From contig OY970206.1 in NCBI GenBank assembly GCA_963708425.1, positions 2,914,001 to 2,978,000 of the forward strand: a DNA stretch of 64,000 nt, written 5' to 3'. Of the stretch, positions 9,065 to 17,528 are shown piece after piece. The position numbers and the translations under genes are program-made. The stretch comes from JACMNW01 sp963708425 (GTDB taxonomy: Bacteria; Pseudomonadota; Alphaproteobacteria; Rhodobacterales; Rhodobacteraceae). The notes below the pieces were generated by a model, which was not told the origin of the DNA, made no database searches, and saw nothing but the letters and a program-made list of their open reading frames with translations. The first letter of the stretch is position 1; the number at the start of each line of letters is the position of its first letter.

Positions 9065-10120
9065 ATGATCATCGACTGCCACGGCCATTTTACCACCGCT
9101 CCTGCCCAGCTTGCCCGGTTTCGCGACCGTCAACTGGCCCGGCTGATCGACCCGTCGCTGAAGGTGTTGCCAACCGACCTCGGCGTGTCAGATGATGAAT
9201 TGCGTGCCTGTCTGGAGCCGAACCAACTGGCGTTCCAGAAAAAGCGCGGCACCGATATGACGATCTTTTCGCCCCGCGCGGGCGGCATGTCGCACCATTC
9301 CGGGCCGGAGGCCACCAGTGCCGAGTGGACGCGTATCTGTAACGATTTGATCCACCGGGCAGTCACGCTCTACCCGAAGAACTTTGTCGGAGTGTGCCAG
9401 CTGCCGCAATCGCCCGGTGTGTCGCCCGCGCGGTGCATCGAAGAACTGGACCGCTGTGTGACGGAATTGGGCTTCATCGGCTGCAACCTGAACCCCGACC
9501 CGACTGATGGTTACTGGACCGACCCGCCGCTGACCGACCGGTACTGGTACCCGCTTTACGAAAGGATGGTGGAGCTGGACGTGCCCGCGATGATCCACGT
9601 CTCCTGTTCCTGCAATCCCAACTTCCACGGCGTCGGCGCGCACTATCTGAATGGCGACACGGCGGCCTTTATGCAGTTCCTTCGGTCTGACCTGTTCACC
9701 GATTTCCCGACACTGCGCTTTGTTATCCCGCATGGTGGGGGGGCGGTGCCCTATCATTGGGGCCGCTTCCGGGGGCTGGCGCAGGATATGAAAAAGCCGC
9801 CGCTGGGCGAGCATTTGCTGAACAACGTGTTCTTCGATACGTGCGTTTACCACCAGCCCGGCATCGACCTTCTGACGCGGGTAATCCCCGCCGACAATAT
9901 CCTGTTCGCGTCCGAAATGATCGGGGCGGTGCGCAGCATTGATCCTGAAACCGGGCATTACTTCGATGATACGAAGCGCTATCTCGACCATATCGGGCTG
10001 GATGCCGAGACGCGGGACAAGATTTTCCAGAAAAACGCCCTGCGAGTCTATCCGCGACTTGCGGTGCATTTGGCGCAGCACAGACCGAAGGATTTCGCCG
10101 CCCTTTCCAACGCAGCGTGA
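9065..10120 (+). CDS. ligJ: 4-oxalomesaconate hydratase-like amidohydrolase
   Basis: A 351-residue amidohydrolase that matches the LigJ family by length and layout. It begins IIDCHGHFTT, then has FSPRAGGMSHHSG, GFIGCNLNPDP, PAMIHVSCSCNPNFHG, FVIPHGGGAVPYHWGRFRG and FASEMIGAVRSIDPETG. LigJ adds water to 4-oxalomesaconate to give 4-carboxy-4-hydroxy-2-oxoadipate, the precursor of pyruvate and oxaloacetate in 4,5-cleavage of protocatechuate or gallate. Gene order lactonase-hydratase supports this. It ends overlapping the GTG of an MFS gene. The family call is strong; the exact substrate is inferred. Confidence 0.85.
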   Translation: MIIDCHGHFTTAPAQLARFRDRQLARLIDPSLKVLPTDLGVSDDELRACLEPNQLAFQKKRGTDMTIFSPRAGGMSHHSGPEATSAEWTRICNDLIHRAVTLYPKNFVGVCQLPQSPGVSPARCIEELDRCVTELGFIGCNLNPDPTDGYWTDPPLTDRYWYPLYERMVELDVPAMIHVSCSCNPNFHGVGAHYLNGDTAAFMQFLRSDLFTDFPTLRFVIPHGGGAVPYHWGRFRGLAQDMKKPPLGEHLLNNVFFDTCVYHQPGIDLLTRVIPADNILFASEMIGAVRSIDPETGHYFDDTKRYLDHIGLDAETRDKIFQKNALRVYPRLAVHLAQHRPKDFAALSNAA

Positions 10121-11268
10121 AACCCCGGCGACAAATCTTGACGCCGGTGATCCTGCCCCTGCTCTTTGCGGGGCTGCTGACGCAGGCTATCGTACCCCTG
10201 CTGCGTGTCAGCATCACCTATGAGGCTCTGGGTCAGGGCATGGGCGCGCAGGTGATTGGGCTATTATCTGCCGTGTTCTCGCTATTGCCTGTGTTTTTTA
10301 TGGTATCTATTGGTCGGTTCAATGACCGAGGGATGGCCGCCCATGCCACCATAATCGGCGCTTTTTGCGTACTGGCGGGATGCTTGATGTTGTGGCTGTT
10401 GCCCGCCACGCTTACAAGTCTGCTGCTGACCACAGCCGTGCTTGGCATGGGGCAGACGCTAAGCGTATCGTCCTTGCAACTGATTGCCTCGATCAGCTCT
10501 AGCCGGGCGCATCGTGATAGCATCTTGGGCAACTACATGGTGGCGATGTCACTGGGGCAGGCAATCGGTCCGCTATTCGTGGGATTGACCGCGTGGATCT
10601 ATCCGATCTGCACCCTTGCTGCCCTAATGACATTGTCCGCCGCCTTCGTCTTGCTGCGGGTGGTGCCAAGACGCCGCGTTGACAGCACCATTGACCGCAT
10701 TCCGTTGGCCCATATTGCACAAACGCGGGGCCTGCCGTGGATTATTTTGACCGGTGCGATCTGTGTGACCGCGCTTGATCTGCTGCTGGCATTCATGCCG
10801 CTTTTGGGCGAGGCGCGCGGGCTGACACCTGCCACGGTTGGGCTGATGCTAAGTCTGCGGGCCATCGCGTCGATGCTGTCGCGGCTGATCTTCGGGCAGG
10901 CGGTGCGACGCCTTGGGCGTATGCGGTTGATGCTGGGGTCGGTCATGCTGGCGGCGGCGGGGTTGTTGGTGATGGCAGTACCACTGCCGGTCGGGATATT
11001 GGGTGCGGCCCTCTTTGCCGCTGGATTTGGCCTTGGCATTGCGCTGACCAGCACCATCGCACTGACCATGCAGATCGCGCCCAAGGCCGCACGGGGCACC
11101 GCGCTATCGTTGCGCCTGACCGCCAACCGCATGGCGCAGTTTGCCATGCCGCTGCTTGCCGGGCTGGTCGTGGCCCCCTTGGGTGCGGGTGGCATTTTCG
11201 CCTTGACCGGGGTGGCACTACTGGTCGCTCCGCTGGCGCGTCCACGCGGGTTGCCGCTGTCAGGCTGA
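10117..11268 (+). CDS. MFS transporter
   Basis: A 383-residue membrane protein with about twelve hydrophobic segments of the YajR/MFS_1 type. It starts at GTG 10117, overlapping the stop of the hydratase gene. A loop after helix 2 contains FMVSIGRFNDRG, a degenerate version of motif A, and a second copy is visible as RLIFGQAVRRLGRMR in the C-terminal half. It is the second MFS carrier of the locus. Its 3' end overlaps the convergent LysR-type gene by nine bases. Uptake of an aromatic acid or efflux of an intermediate are both possible. Confidence 0.8.
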   Translation: MKPRRQILTPVILPLLFAGLLTQAIVPLLRVSITYEALGQGMGAQVIGLLSAVFSLLPVFFMVSIGRFNDRGMAAHATIIGAFCVLAGCLMLWLLPATLTSLLLTTAVLGMGQTLSVSSLQLIASISSSRAHRDSILGNYMVAMSLGQAIGPLFVGLTAWIYPICTLAALMTLSAAFVLLRVVPRRRVDSTIDRIPLAHIAQTRGLPWIILTGAICVTALDLLLAFMPLLGEARGLTPATVGLMLSLRAIASMLSRLIFGQAVRRLGRMRLMLGSVMLAAAGLLVMAVPLPVGILGAALFAAGFGLGIALTSTIALTMQIAPKAARGTALSLRLTANRMAQFAMPLLAGLVVAPLGAGGIFALTGVALLVAPLARPRGLPLSG

Positions 11269-12165
11269 AACCGTGTCAGCCCGTGCAAAACGGCACACCT
11301 CCAGCGCTTTGGCCGCCACCAGCGCCGAGACCGGGCTGATCACGTCATTGCGATAGGCGGCCACATAGTGGATCGCCGGAATCTCAACGTCGGTTTGGAT
11401 GATTTTCATCCGCCCGGCGCGGATATCGTCTTCAAACACATCCTTGTGCAGATAGGTGATGCCGATGCCATCGATCACCATGCGGGCGAGTGCGCTCATG
11501 CTGGTGCAGGAACTGACGATGCGCGGTGTGACACCACTTTGGCGCAAATAGCGGTCTGCAAGATTTTGGTGTACCGATGCATCGCCATGACCCAGCATCG
11601 GCAGAGCGGCAATTTCGACGGCGGTCAGTTTTCGGTTATGCGGAATTAGATTTGGGCTGGCCACCCAGACACGATGCACCTCAATCAGCGGCACGAAAGT
11701 CAGCGTGGCATCAAAATTTCGTTCCGTCCCGATTGCAAGGTCGATCTTGCGGTCCAGCAACAGGGCATTCAGATGGACCGTCGTATCAACCGTCGAGATC
11801 GGGATAAGGCCGGGAAAGCTGGTTTGGATAAGTGACGAAAAACGTGGCAACCACGTCAAAGCAACGGCTTCGGTCACGCCAAACCGAAACGGCCCCTCCG
11901 TCACCAGAGCCGATTTGCCCACCCGTCGCAGCTGCAGATGGATGCGCAGCAACTCGTCGCTCAGCCGCATCAATTCATCGCCCTTTGACGTCATGCGGAT
12001 GGCGCGCTTGGCGCGGTCGAAAAGCTCTACCCCCAGAGTATACTCAAGCTCTTGTATGCGTTTGGAAATATTCGACTGCGTCGTGTTCAGCCGATCTGCC
12101 GCCGCAACAAAACTGCCCAGCTGACCGCTCCAGTAAAACGCTTCGATCTGCTTGATGCTCGGCAT
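11260..12165 (-). CDS. LysR-type transcriptional regulator
   Basis: A 301-residue LTTR. The start is ATG 12165 (MPSIKQIEAFYW), preceded by GGAGGTGGA; upstream codons in the same frame belong to the intergenic region. The winged helix-turn-helix spans about residues 1-60 (SFVAAADRLNTTQSNISKRI), followed by a periplasmic-binding-like effector domain. It is divergent from the RraA-type aldolase gene, and the 107-base gap contains a dyad with T-N11-A geometry. Such regulators usually bind a pathway intermediate and activate the divergent operon; here the likely targets are the genes at 12273-16237 and perhaps the operon that starts at 140. Confidence 0.9.
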   Translation of the reverse strand: MPSIKQIEAFYWSGQLGSFVAAADRLNTTQSNISKRIQELEYTLGVELFDRAKRAIRMTSKGDELMRLSDELLRIHLQLRRVGKSALVTEGPFRFGVTEAVALTWLPRFSSLIQTSFPGLIPISTVDTTVHLNALLLDRKIDLAIGTERNFDATLTFVPLIEVHRVWVASPNLIPHNRKLTAVEIAALPMLGHGDASVHQNLADRYLRQSGVTPRIVSSCTSMSALARMVIDGIGITYLHKDVFEDDIRAGRMKIIQTDVEIPAIHYVAAYRNDVISPVSALVAAKALEVCRFARADTVSA

Positions 12166-12183
12166 GCTCCACCTCCGCCAATC

Positions 12184-12200
12184 TATCGTTAATAGCGATA
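12184..12200. promoter_or_regulatory. Probable LysR operator (T-N11-A dyad)
   Basis: The sequence TATCGTTAATAGCGATA is a 5-bp inverted repeat (TATCG/CGATA) with an AT-rich 7-base centre, containing T-N11-A. It lies 18 bases before the LysR start codon and 72 bases before the divergent aldolase gene, the normal place for an LTTR recognition site. Confidence 0.6.
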
Positions 12201-12272
12201 TTATTATGTCTAGTAAATTCACTTTTTAGCCATCAACCAAGCGACTATTGTTGTTAGTGGGAGGACGGCCAC

Positions 12273-12851
12273 ATGACACTCGACGCGAGCGTACGATCAC
12301 GCCTGGCCGCCGCTGGAACAAGTGGTGTCAGTGACGCGATGGAGCGTCTTGGGTTGTCGCGCACTGTGATCACCGGATTTCGTTGCAGTACCCAAGATGC
12401 ACCCGCAGTGGTCGGCAGCGCCTTTACGATCCGTCAACTGCCCAAGCATTCCCCCGCCCGGAAAGATCAACGGCTAGTCCGACATGGCGAGGTCAGCAGT
12501 GATCTGGCACAGCCGGGCGATTTCGTGGTGGTCGACGCAGGGGGGCGTTTGGATATTGCTGGTTGGGGCGAAAATCATAGCCAGCGTTGCCACGACCGTG
12601 GCGTCAGCGGTGTTCTGGTCAATGGCAGCACGCGCGACATCGCGGGCATCCGCAAGATTGGTTTTCCCGTGTTCCATCTGGGGACCTCCCCGGTCGCATC
12701 GCGCTGGGATCAGGAAACGGCCGAAATGAATGGTGCGGTCATGGTCGGCGGCGCACAGATCAAGGCGGGCGATGTGTTGGTGGGGGACGACGACGGTCTG
12801 ATCGTCATCGCACCCGAACATCTGGCCGAGATCCTTGGGGAGTTGCGCTGA
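12273..12851 (+). CDS. RraA/LigK-type 4-hydroxy-2-oxo acid aldolase
   Basis: A 192-residue RraA-family protein, start behind GTGGGAGG. The conserved core is GDFVVVDAGG, WGENHSQRCHDRGVSGVLVNGSTRD (the G-x-N/E pocket and the catalytic RD) and VLVGDDDGLIVI. The family includes LigK/GalC, the 4-carboxy-4-hydroxy-2-oxoadipate aldolase that yields pyruvate and oxaloacetate and often also decarboxylates oxaloacetate. It follows logically from the LigI and LigJ steps in this locus. Proteins of this fold also include RNase E inhibitors and dimethylmenaquinone-methyltransferase-like paralogues, but the catabolic setting argues against these. At 192 residues it is shorter than typical LigK (about 220-230). 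Confidence 0.75.
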   Translation: MTLDASVRSRLAAAGTSGVSDAMERLGLSRTVITGFRCSTQDAPAVVGSAFTIRQLPKHSPARKDQRLVRHGEVSSDLAQPGDFVVVDAGGRLDIAGWGENHSQRCHDRGVSGVLVNGSTRDIAGIRKIGFPVFHLGTSPVASRWDQETAEMNGAVMVGGAQIKAGDVLVGDDDGLIVIAPEHLAEILGELR

Positions 12852-13732
12852 TGGTCGTGGACCAGATCGCCCACTCTTCCGTCACTGGCCGCGTGCCGAA
12901 CTCAAGCGGTACGCAGGCTCCAACAATTAACGTTCCTGCTGGGGCTGTGGATTGTCACCATCATATTTTTGACCCGCGGTTCCCTAAAAAGGGTAAGCCG
13001 ATGCGTGCTATCGGCACTGTTTATGATTACGCCATGCTGAAGCGCCGCCTCGGGATAACACGGTCAGTTGTGGTGGCTCCCGCGAGTTATGGCACGGACA
13101 ATTCCTGCTTGCTGGATGCGCTGGACTGTTTTGGCGACGATGCGCGCGGCGTGGCTATCCTGCCCGCCGATGCATCTGCCGAGGAGATGCAATATCTGGA
13201 CGCCCGTCGTGTGCGAGGGGCGCGGTTCTATCTGGAAAAAGGCACGCCGCCCGCCCACGATGCGCTACAGGGATTTTCCTGCCGTGCCGCCGATATTGGC
13301 TGGCACGTTGAAATCATGCCCTCACGCGGTGATGCGCTTGTTACGGCAGAAACGATGTTGGGTAGTCTTGTCTGCCCGGTGGTAATTGATCATCTGGGCT
13401 ATACGCCGCAGCCCGATGGCATCACCCATCCGGCTTTTGACACGATGCGCAGGCTACTGGATGGCGGCAAGACGTGGATCAAGCTGTCGGGTGTCTACTT
13501 CACCTCGCGGCAGGGCTTTCCCGATTATGCGGATGTGGACCAGCTTGCCATGGCGCTTGCCCGCCTTCGCCCCGACAGAGTGCTGTGGGGCACCGATTGG
13601 CCGCATTCCGGTGAAACGACAAAGCCCGACGATGCCCGGCTTCTGGATCAAACGGCGCGCTGGCTACCAGATCAAACGCGGCGCGAAGCCATGCTCGTTG
13701 CAAACCCGGAGGCACTTTACTGGGGGCATTGA
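12851..13732 (+). CDS. Amidohydrolase-family lactonase, LigI-like paralogue
   Basis: A 293-residue COG3618-type amidohydrolase. ATG 12851 overlaps the TGA of the aldolase gene (TGATG). It has AVDCHHHIFDPRFP (HxH near residue 38), a strand VVIDHLGYTP and the RVLWGTDWPHS block carrying the catalytic Asp. The second half of the same fold as the protein at 8195, but clearly diverged from it. LigI (2-pyrone-4,6-dicarboxylate hydrolase) is the best-known relative with the CHxHIFDP motif, so of the two this is the closer LigI match. Translational coupling to the RraA-type aldolase supports a role in the same pathway. Confidence 0.78.
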   Translation: MVVDQIAHSSVTGRVPNSSGTQAPTINVPAGAVDCHHHIFDPRFPKKGKPMRAIGTVYDYAMLKRRLGITRSVVVAPASYGTDNSCLLDALDCFGDDARGVAILPADASAEEMQYLDARRVRGARFYLEKGTPPAHDALQGFSCRAADIGWHVEIMPSRGDALVTAETMLGSLVCPVVIDHLGYTPQPDGITHPAFDTMRRLLDGGKTWIKLSGVYFTSRQGFPDYADVDQLAMALARLRPDRVLWGTDWPHSGETTKPDDARLLDQTARWLPDQTRREAMLVANPEALYWGH

Positions 13733-13831
13733 CGCCGCGTGCGGCGATCCCGGCCCCAATAATGCAGGAAACGAATTGACTGTCGGACAAAGCCGATGGT
13801 CGCCAATCAAACGACTAAGGGAGGACAATCC

Positions 13832-15454
13832 ATGACTGATCTCGATCTCGGCGGCATTCAGACACCCAAGGGCATGACGCGTCGGCAATATCTGCGGGGG
13901 ATGGGTATGCTGGCCATGGGCACGGCAGTTGCAGGCCCGCTCGGCGGTTTATTCCCCGCTTATGCGCAGGACAGCCCGGTGAAGGGAGGCATCTATGCCT
14001 TCAACCTGACCGCCAGCCCGCCGAACTTTGACCCGCTGTCAAATTCCAGCGGCACGGTGCTGAGCTGTATCGCGCCGTGTTATTCCGGCATTGTCCGCTT
14101 TGATCCGATGGACCCTAACGCCATCATCGGCGATGCGGCCCGCGAATGGGCTGTATCCGAGGATAGCAAGATCTTCACGTTCACGCTCCATGACAATATC
14201 AAGTTCCATGACGGCGTTGCCCTAACATCGGCCGATGCTGCATTCTCGCTGGACCGGATGCGCAACCCGCCCGAAGGCGTGGTCAGCAACCGCAAAGGCG
14301 CGCTTGCCGTGATCGACACGATCACAACACCCGACCCGCTGACGGTGGTGATCACTCTGACGCGGTCGGCGCCTGCGTTTCTGAACACCCTGTCCAGCGG
14401 CTGGATGGTGATACTTGGCAAGCACTTTATTGACGGTGGCGGCGATCCGGCAAAGACGGTGATGGGTAGTGGCCCATTCAAGTTCAAGGAATACATCGAC
14501 GGCGTGAGCGTTGAGTTGGAACGCAACCCAGACTACTTCGTCGCCGACCGGCCCTATCTTGACGGCATCAAGGGCTTCATCGTACCGGATCAAGGCGCGG
14601 TCTGGAACTATCTGCAATCGGGCGAATTGCACGAATGGCAGTCAATTCAGGGTGCCGAGGCCGGGCAATACGCCTCGAACGACGATATCGAGATTGTCGA
14701 GACGCCCAGCACTTCGATGATAGGGATCACGTTCAACACCACCGTCGCGCCCTTTGATAATCCCGTTCTGCGTGAGGCGGCCTGCCTTGCCGTTGACCGC
14801 GCGGCAGGGTTGGAGATTTTGCAGCGGGGACAGGGTGTGTTTGGCGGGCCGGTGGTCCCCGGGCCCTGGACACTAGATGCGGCAGCGTTGGAACAGATTT
14901 CCGGTTATGGCACAGATGCGACCGCCAATCTGGAAAAGGCCAAGGCTTTGATGGCCGAGGCTGGTTTCGCCGATGGTCTGACAGTGCGTGTGCTGGTGCG
15001 CCGCATCGCGCTGTTTGAACCGGTGGGGGTGTTCCTGAAGGATCAATGGGCCAAGATCGGCATCAACGTAACGCTGGATGTACTTGAAAATGCGGCGTTC
15101 TTTGAAGCGCAGGACAAACGCGATTTTCAGGCCATGGTGGCGGGCGGGTCAGCCAACACCGCCGATCCTGACGATGTCGGTGCTTGGTACAAGTGCGAAT
15201 CCTCGCAAAACTTTTCAGCTTTGTGCAACAGTGAGGCGGATGTGATCTTTGATCAGATGTCGTCTGAGGCCGATCCGGCCAAGCGCGAAGAACTGGCAAA
15301 CCAGTGGGAGGCGATGACGGCGGCCGGGCATGGCACCTTCATCATGTATTGGCGGAAACGCTTCATGGGCTTGCGGCGGAGTGTGAAGGGGATGATCATC
15401 CACCCCAACATCGACAACAACATGAAGATGCAGGATGTCTGGTTGTCTGCATGA
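13832..15454 (+). CDS. ABC transporter substrate-binding protein (family 5, Tat-exported), second copy
   Basis: A 540-residue SBP_bac_5 protein homologous along its whole length to the one at 140: both have SPPNFDP/DPPNFDP, NIKFHDGVALTSADAAF, PPEGVVSNRKGAL, MGSGPFKFKEYIDG and the terminal block ending in QDVWLSA. The ATG at 13832 follows GGGAGG; an upstream in-frame ATG lacks a good site. The signal has a Tat motif (TRRQYLRGMGML). No further permease or ATPase genes follow, so it probably shares the transporter encoded at 2210-7448, letting one channel serve two ligands. Confidence 0.9.
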   Translation: MTDLDLGGIQTPKGMTRRQYLRGMGMLAMGTAVAGPLGGLFPAYAQDSPVKGGIYAFNLTASPPNFDPLSNSSGTVLSCIAPCYSGIVRFDPMDPNAIIGDAAREWAVSEDSKIFTFTLHDNIKFHDGVALTSADAAFSLDRMRNPPEGVVSNRKGALAVIDTITTPDPLTVVITLTRSAPAFLNTLSSGWMVILGKHFIDGGGDPAKTVMGSGPFKFKEYIDGVSVELERNPDYFVADRPYLDGIKGFIVPDQGAVWNYLQSGELHEWQSIQGAEAGQYASNDDIEIVETPSTSMIGITFNTTVAPFDNPVLREAACLAVDRAAGLEILQRGQGVFGGPVVPGPWTLDAAALEQISGYGTDATANLEKAKALMAEAGFADGLTVRVLVRRIALFEPVGVFLKDQWAKIGINVTLDVLENAAFFEAQDKRDFQAMVAGGSANTADPDDVGAWYKCESSQNFSALCNSEADVIFDQMSSEADPAKREELANQWEAMTAAGHGTFIMYWRKRFMGLRRSVKGMIIHPNIDNNMKMQDVWLSA

Positions 15455-15461
15455 TCGAAAT

Positions 15462-15484
15462 GGGGCCGCACCGGACGCGGCCCC
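15462..15484 (+). terminator. Hairpin after the second binding-protein gene
   Basis: An 8-bp perfect stem GGGGCCGC/GCGGCCCC with loop ACCGGAC, seven bases after the stop. No T-run follows, so it is more likely a stabiliser or attenuator than a full terminator. Same position relative to a binding-protein stop as the hairpin at 1764-1787. Confidence 0.55.
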
Positions 15485-15523
15485 GCCCAACCGACTTGGG
15501 GTTTTGACGGAGGACCTGCTGCA

Positions 15524-16237
15524 ATGACTGCTCTTTTGTTTCCCGCGCCGCCCGTCCGCACTGTGCCAGTGAAAGGCAGCGCAGCCGAATATCCCGTCCA
15601 CCGCATCTTTTGTGTGGGCCGCAATTATGTCGAACACGCCAAGGAAATGGGTGCCGAGGTAGATCGCGATGCGCCATTTTATTTCACTAAATCGCTTATG
15701 GCCCTGCAAGCCAGCGGTCAGACCTTGCCATACCCACCGGGAACCAAGAACTATCATTATGAGATGGAACTGGTCGTGGCGATCGGCAAGCCGGTATTCT
15801 TAGTTGGAAAGGCTGACGCGAGATCGGCAATCTTCGGATATGCCTGCGGTCTTGATATGACGCGGCGCGATCTGCAATCGGCTGCCAAGGCCAAGCAGCA
15901 GCCTTGGGATACCGGAAAAGATGTGGAAAACTCTGCGATCATTGCCGCGATCACGCCCGCAGAGGCATTCGGCCCGGCGGGCCAACAGCGTATGACCCTG
16001 ACCTTGAATGGTCGGGTGAAACAGGATGCAAAGCTCACCGATCTTGTCTGGAGCCTCGAAGAAATTATTAGTCATCTGTCCGGCCTTTATCACCTTGCTC
16101 CCGGTGATCTCATATATACCGGAACACCCGCTGGCGTTGGTGCTGTTGTGTCGGGCGATGTGATCGAAGGAGCGATAGAGGGGCTTGATCCAGTGTGGTT
16201 GTCCGTCGGGCCGCTGGAAGCCCAGCAGCCGAAGTAA
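15524..16237 (+). CDS. Fumarylacetoacetate hydrolase (FAH) family protein
   Basis: A 237-residue FAH-fold enzyme. It shows VHRIFCVGRNYVEHAKEMG at the N terminus, YEMELVVAIG (metal-binding Glu pair) and GYACGLDMTRRDLQ (metal Asp), then KDVENSAI and the terminal IYTGTPAGVGAV. Small members hydrolyse acylpyruvates such as fumarylpyruvate, or decarboxylate oxaloacetate; either would suit the end of this pathway, where pyruvate and oxaloacetate are made. The ATG follows ACGGAGGACCTGCTGCA. It is the last gene of the catabolic locus; decayed mobile DNA starts about 80 bases downstream. Confidence 0.85.
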   Translation: MTALLFPAPPVRTVPVKGSAAEYPVHRIFCVGRNYVEHAKEMGAEVDRDAPFYFTKSLMALQASGQTLPYPPGTKNYHYEMELVVAIGKPVFLVGKADARSAIFGYACGLDMTRRDLQSAAKAKQQPWDTGKDVENSAIIAAITPAEAFGPAGQQRMTLTLNGRVKQDAKLTDLVWSLEEIISHLSGLYHLAPGDLIYTGTPAGVGAVVSGDVIEGAIEGLDPVWLSVGPLEAQQPK

Positions 16238-16315
16238 CGAGAAGCTAAATTGACCACCACGTGGATGCCGATGCGTTGGTATTCGACATAGCTGCGTTCG
16301 AGTGGTTGGGCACCG

Positions 16316-17135
16316 GGCCACTGTCAAAAGAAACAATCGTGAAGCCAGCCGGGTGGCCGCAAAGCCTCTCAGCATGCCCGGACACAGCCGCTAACGGTAC
16401 TTCAAGACCAGCCATGAGATTGTCCGCCTGGCGGCGATGTTTTACATCCGTTTCTCGCTGTGGTTGCGGAGCGTCGAGGGCCTGCAGCACGAGCGAAGCA
16501 TCGAGATCTGCCTAAAGACGATGCCGTACTGATGGAATAGGTTTGGCCCGATATTCATGGCCGAGATCTGCGGCAAGCGGGTAGAGGCGATGCGCGCCCA
16601 CCGACGTGGGCGCTGGCACTTGGACGATGCCTACGTCAAGATCAACTGTGTCACTCATTACCTCTGGCGGGCGGTCGATCACGAAGGTGAGCTGCTGGAA
16701 AGCGGGGTGCCGAAGACGCGGGACCGCAAGGCCGCGCTGAAATTCCTGAAGAAATCCGTAAAACGGCATGGCCGACCAGAGAGCATGGTGACTGATCGCT
16801 TTCGGTCCTAAGGGGCTGTCCTAAAGGATATTGGCTGCGACGACGACCGGGAGACGGGCCGATGGCTCAATAACCGAGCAGAGAACTCCCAGGTGCCGCT
16901 CTGACGACGCGAGCGTGCGATGTTGCGGTCCCGGCGCGTGCGAAGGTTACAGAAGTTCGCCTCCATCCATGCCTCCGTCCACAATCACTTTCCAACTGAG
17001 CGCCATCTCCAGAACCGCGACCAACACAAGCTGAACCGTGCCGCTGCTCTCGCCGAGTGGCGCGTACTTCTCGCTGCCTGATACCGACGCGGGGCTGAGA
17101 AAACGGAGACTTGTTCGCATTCGTTTGAGAGTGCC
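16316..17135 (+). mobile_element. Decayed IS6-family insertion sequence
   Basis: About 820 bp, the normal IS6 size. The left end has CACTGTCAAA at 16319-16328 and the right end has the imperfect inverted match TTTGAGAGTG at 17124-17133 (9 of 10 pairs, extended similarity inward); IS6-family ends usually read GGCACTGT. The transposase reading frame fills the space between and is broken by three nonsense codons. No clear 8-bp target duplication remains. Boundaries are approximate. Confidence 0.6.
16395..17081 (+). pseudogene. IS6-family transposase, inactivated by three nonsense codons
   Basis: A single uninterrupted frame reads as a complete IS6 DDE transposase: RYFKTSHEIVRLAAMFYIRF at the start, WNRFGPIF, RGRWHLDDAYVKIN (first catalytic Asp), YLWRAVDHEGELLE, KRHGRPESMVTD (second Asp), ETGRWLNNRAENS (catalytic Glu), RRERAMLR and FASIHASVHNHF to the end AALAEWRVLLAA. 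It contains TGA at 16530 (normally Trp), TAA at 16809 (normally Tyr in RSY) and TGA at 16902 (normally Arg). No frameshift has accumulated, so silencing was recent or purely by substitution. An in-frame TAA at 16392 lies before it, so the true start is unclear. Confidence 0.8.
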
Positions 17136-17166
17136 GCCAACCACCCCAGTCTCTGCGTGACTCTGA

Positions 17167-17330
17167 GCGAAATTCCTAGCAGTTGATATGCCGGAGGCCA
17201 ATAACCTGACCGTCCGCAATATAGCTCTAGTGGCGCGGGCCGAGCGCTAGGCGATCTCGGGGCGGACCAAGGGGGCGCTGGCAGTCGCCTAGGCGAGCGA
17301 AGTTAAGCTGGGCAATTCGAGCGGCGCAGC
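17167..17330 (+). pseudogene. Serine recombinase (resolvase/invertase) fragment
   Basis: In one frame the sequence reads FLAVDMPEANNLTVRNIALV, then AISGRTKGALAVA and SEVKLGNSSGAAA, matching the well-conserved end of the catalytic domain of serine recombinases (the usual form is VDMPEANRLTVHILAAVAEHE...AISARTKAALAAAKARGVKLGNP). Two TAG codons interrupt it at 17248 and 17290. The catalytic Ser region upstream is missing, replaced by the IS6 remnant, and the C-terminal DNA-binding part is not found on this strand. It is a broken remnant of a larger mobile element or phage-like integration module. Confidence 0.7.
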
Positions 17331-17528
17331 CGCACGCCTTACTTTCGGACCGATCGGTAATCAGTGCGACCCGCCGTGGGAGTGGCATCGGCCGCGTCTG
17401 GCAGCGTGGCTATGCCGGCTGCAGTAAGCTGAAAACTGGCACCGCCTGCGGGACCGCTATTCCGAACGGCAGCAACTCACCGCGGACCCGATGACATGGG
17501 GCAATATGTCGGCCGCGACCTGAGCCCG
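17331..17528. other. Gap with no recognisable gene
   Basis: I see no gene here. The sequence continues from the recombinase fragment and may be its unrecognisably decayed downstream part. Confidence 0.4.

Noticed and set aside
13733..13746. Terminator after the LigI-like gene (CGCCGCGTGCGGCG)
   Set aside because: The stem is only 5 bp with a 4-base loop and no T-run; too weak to mark.
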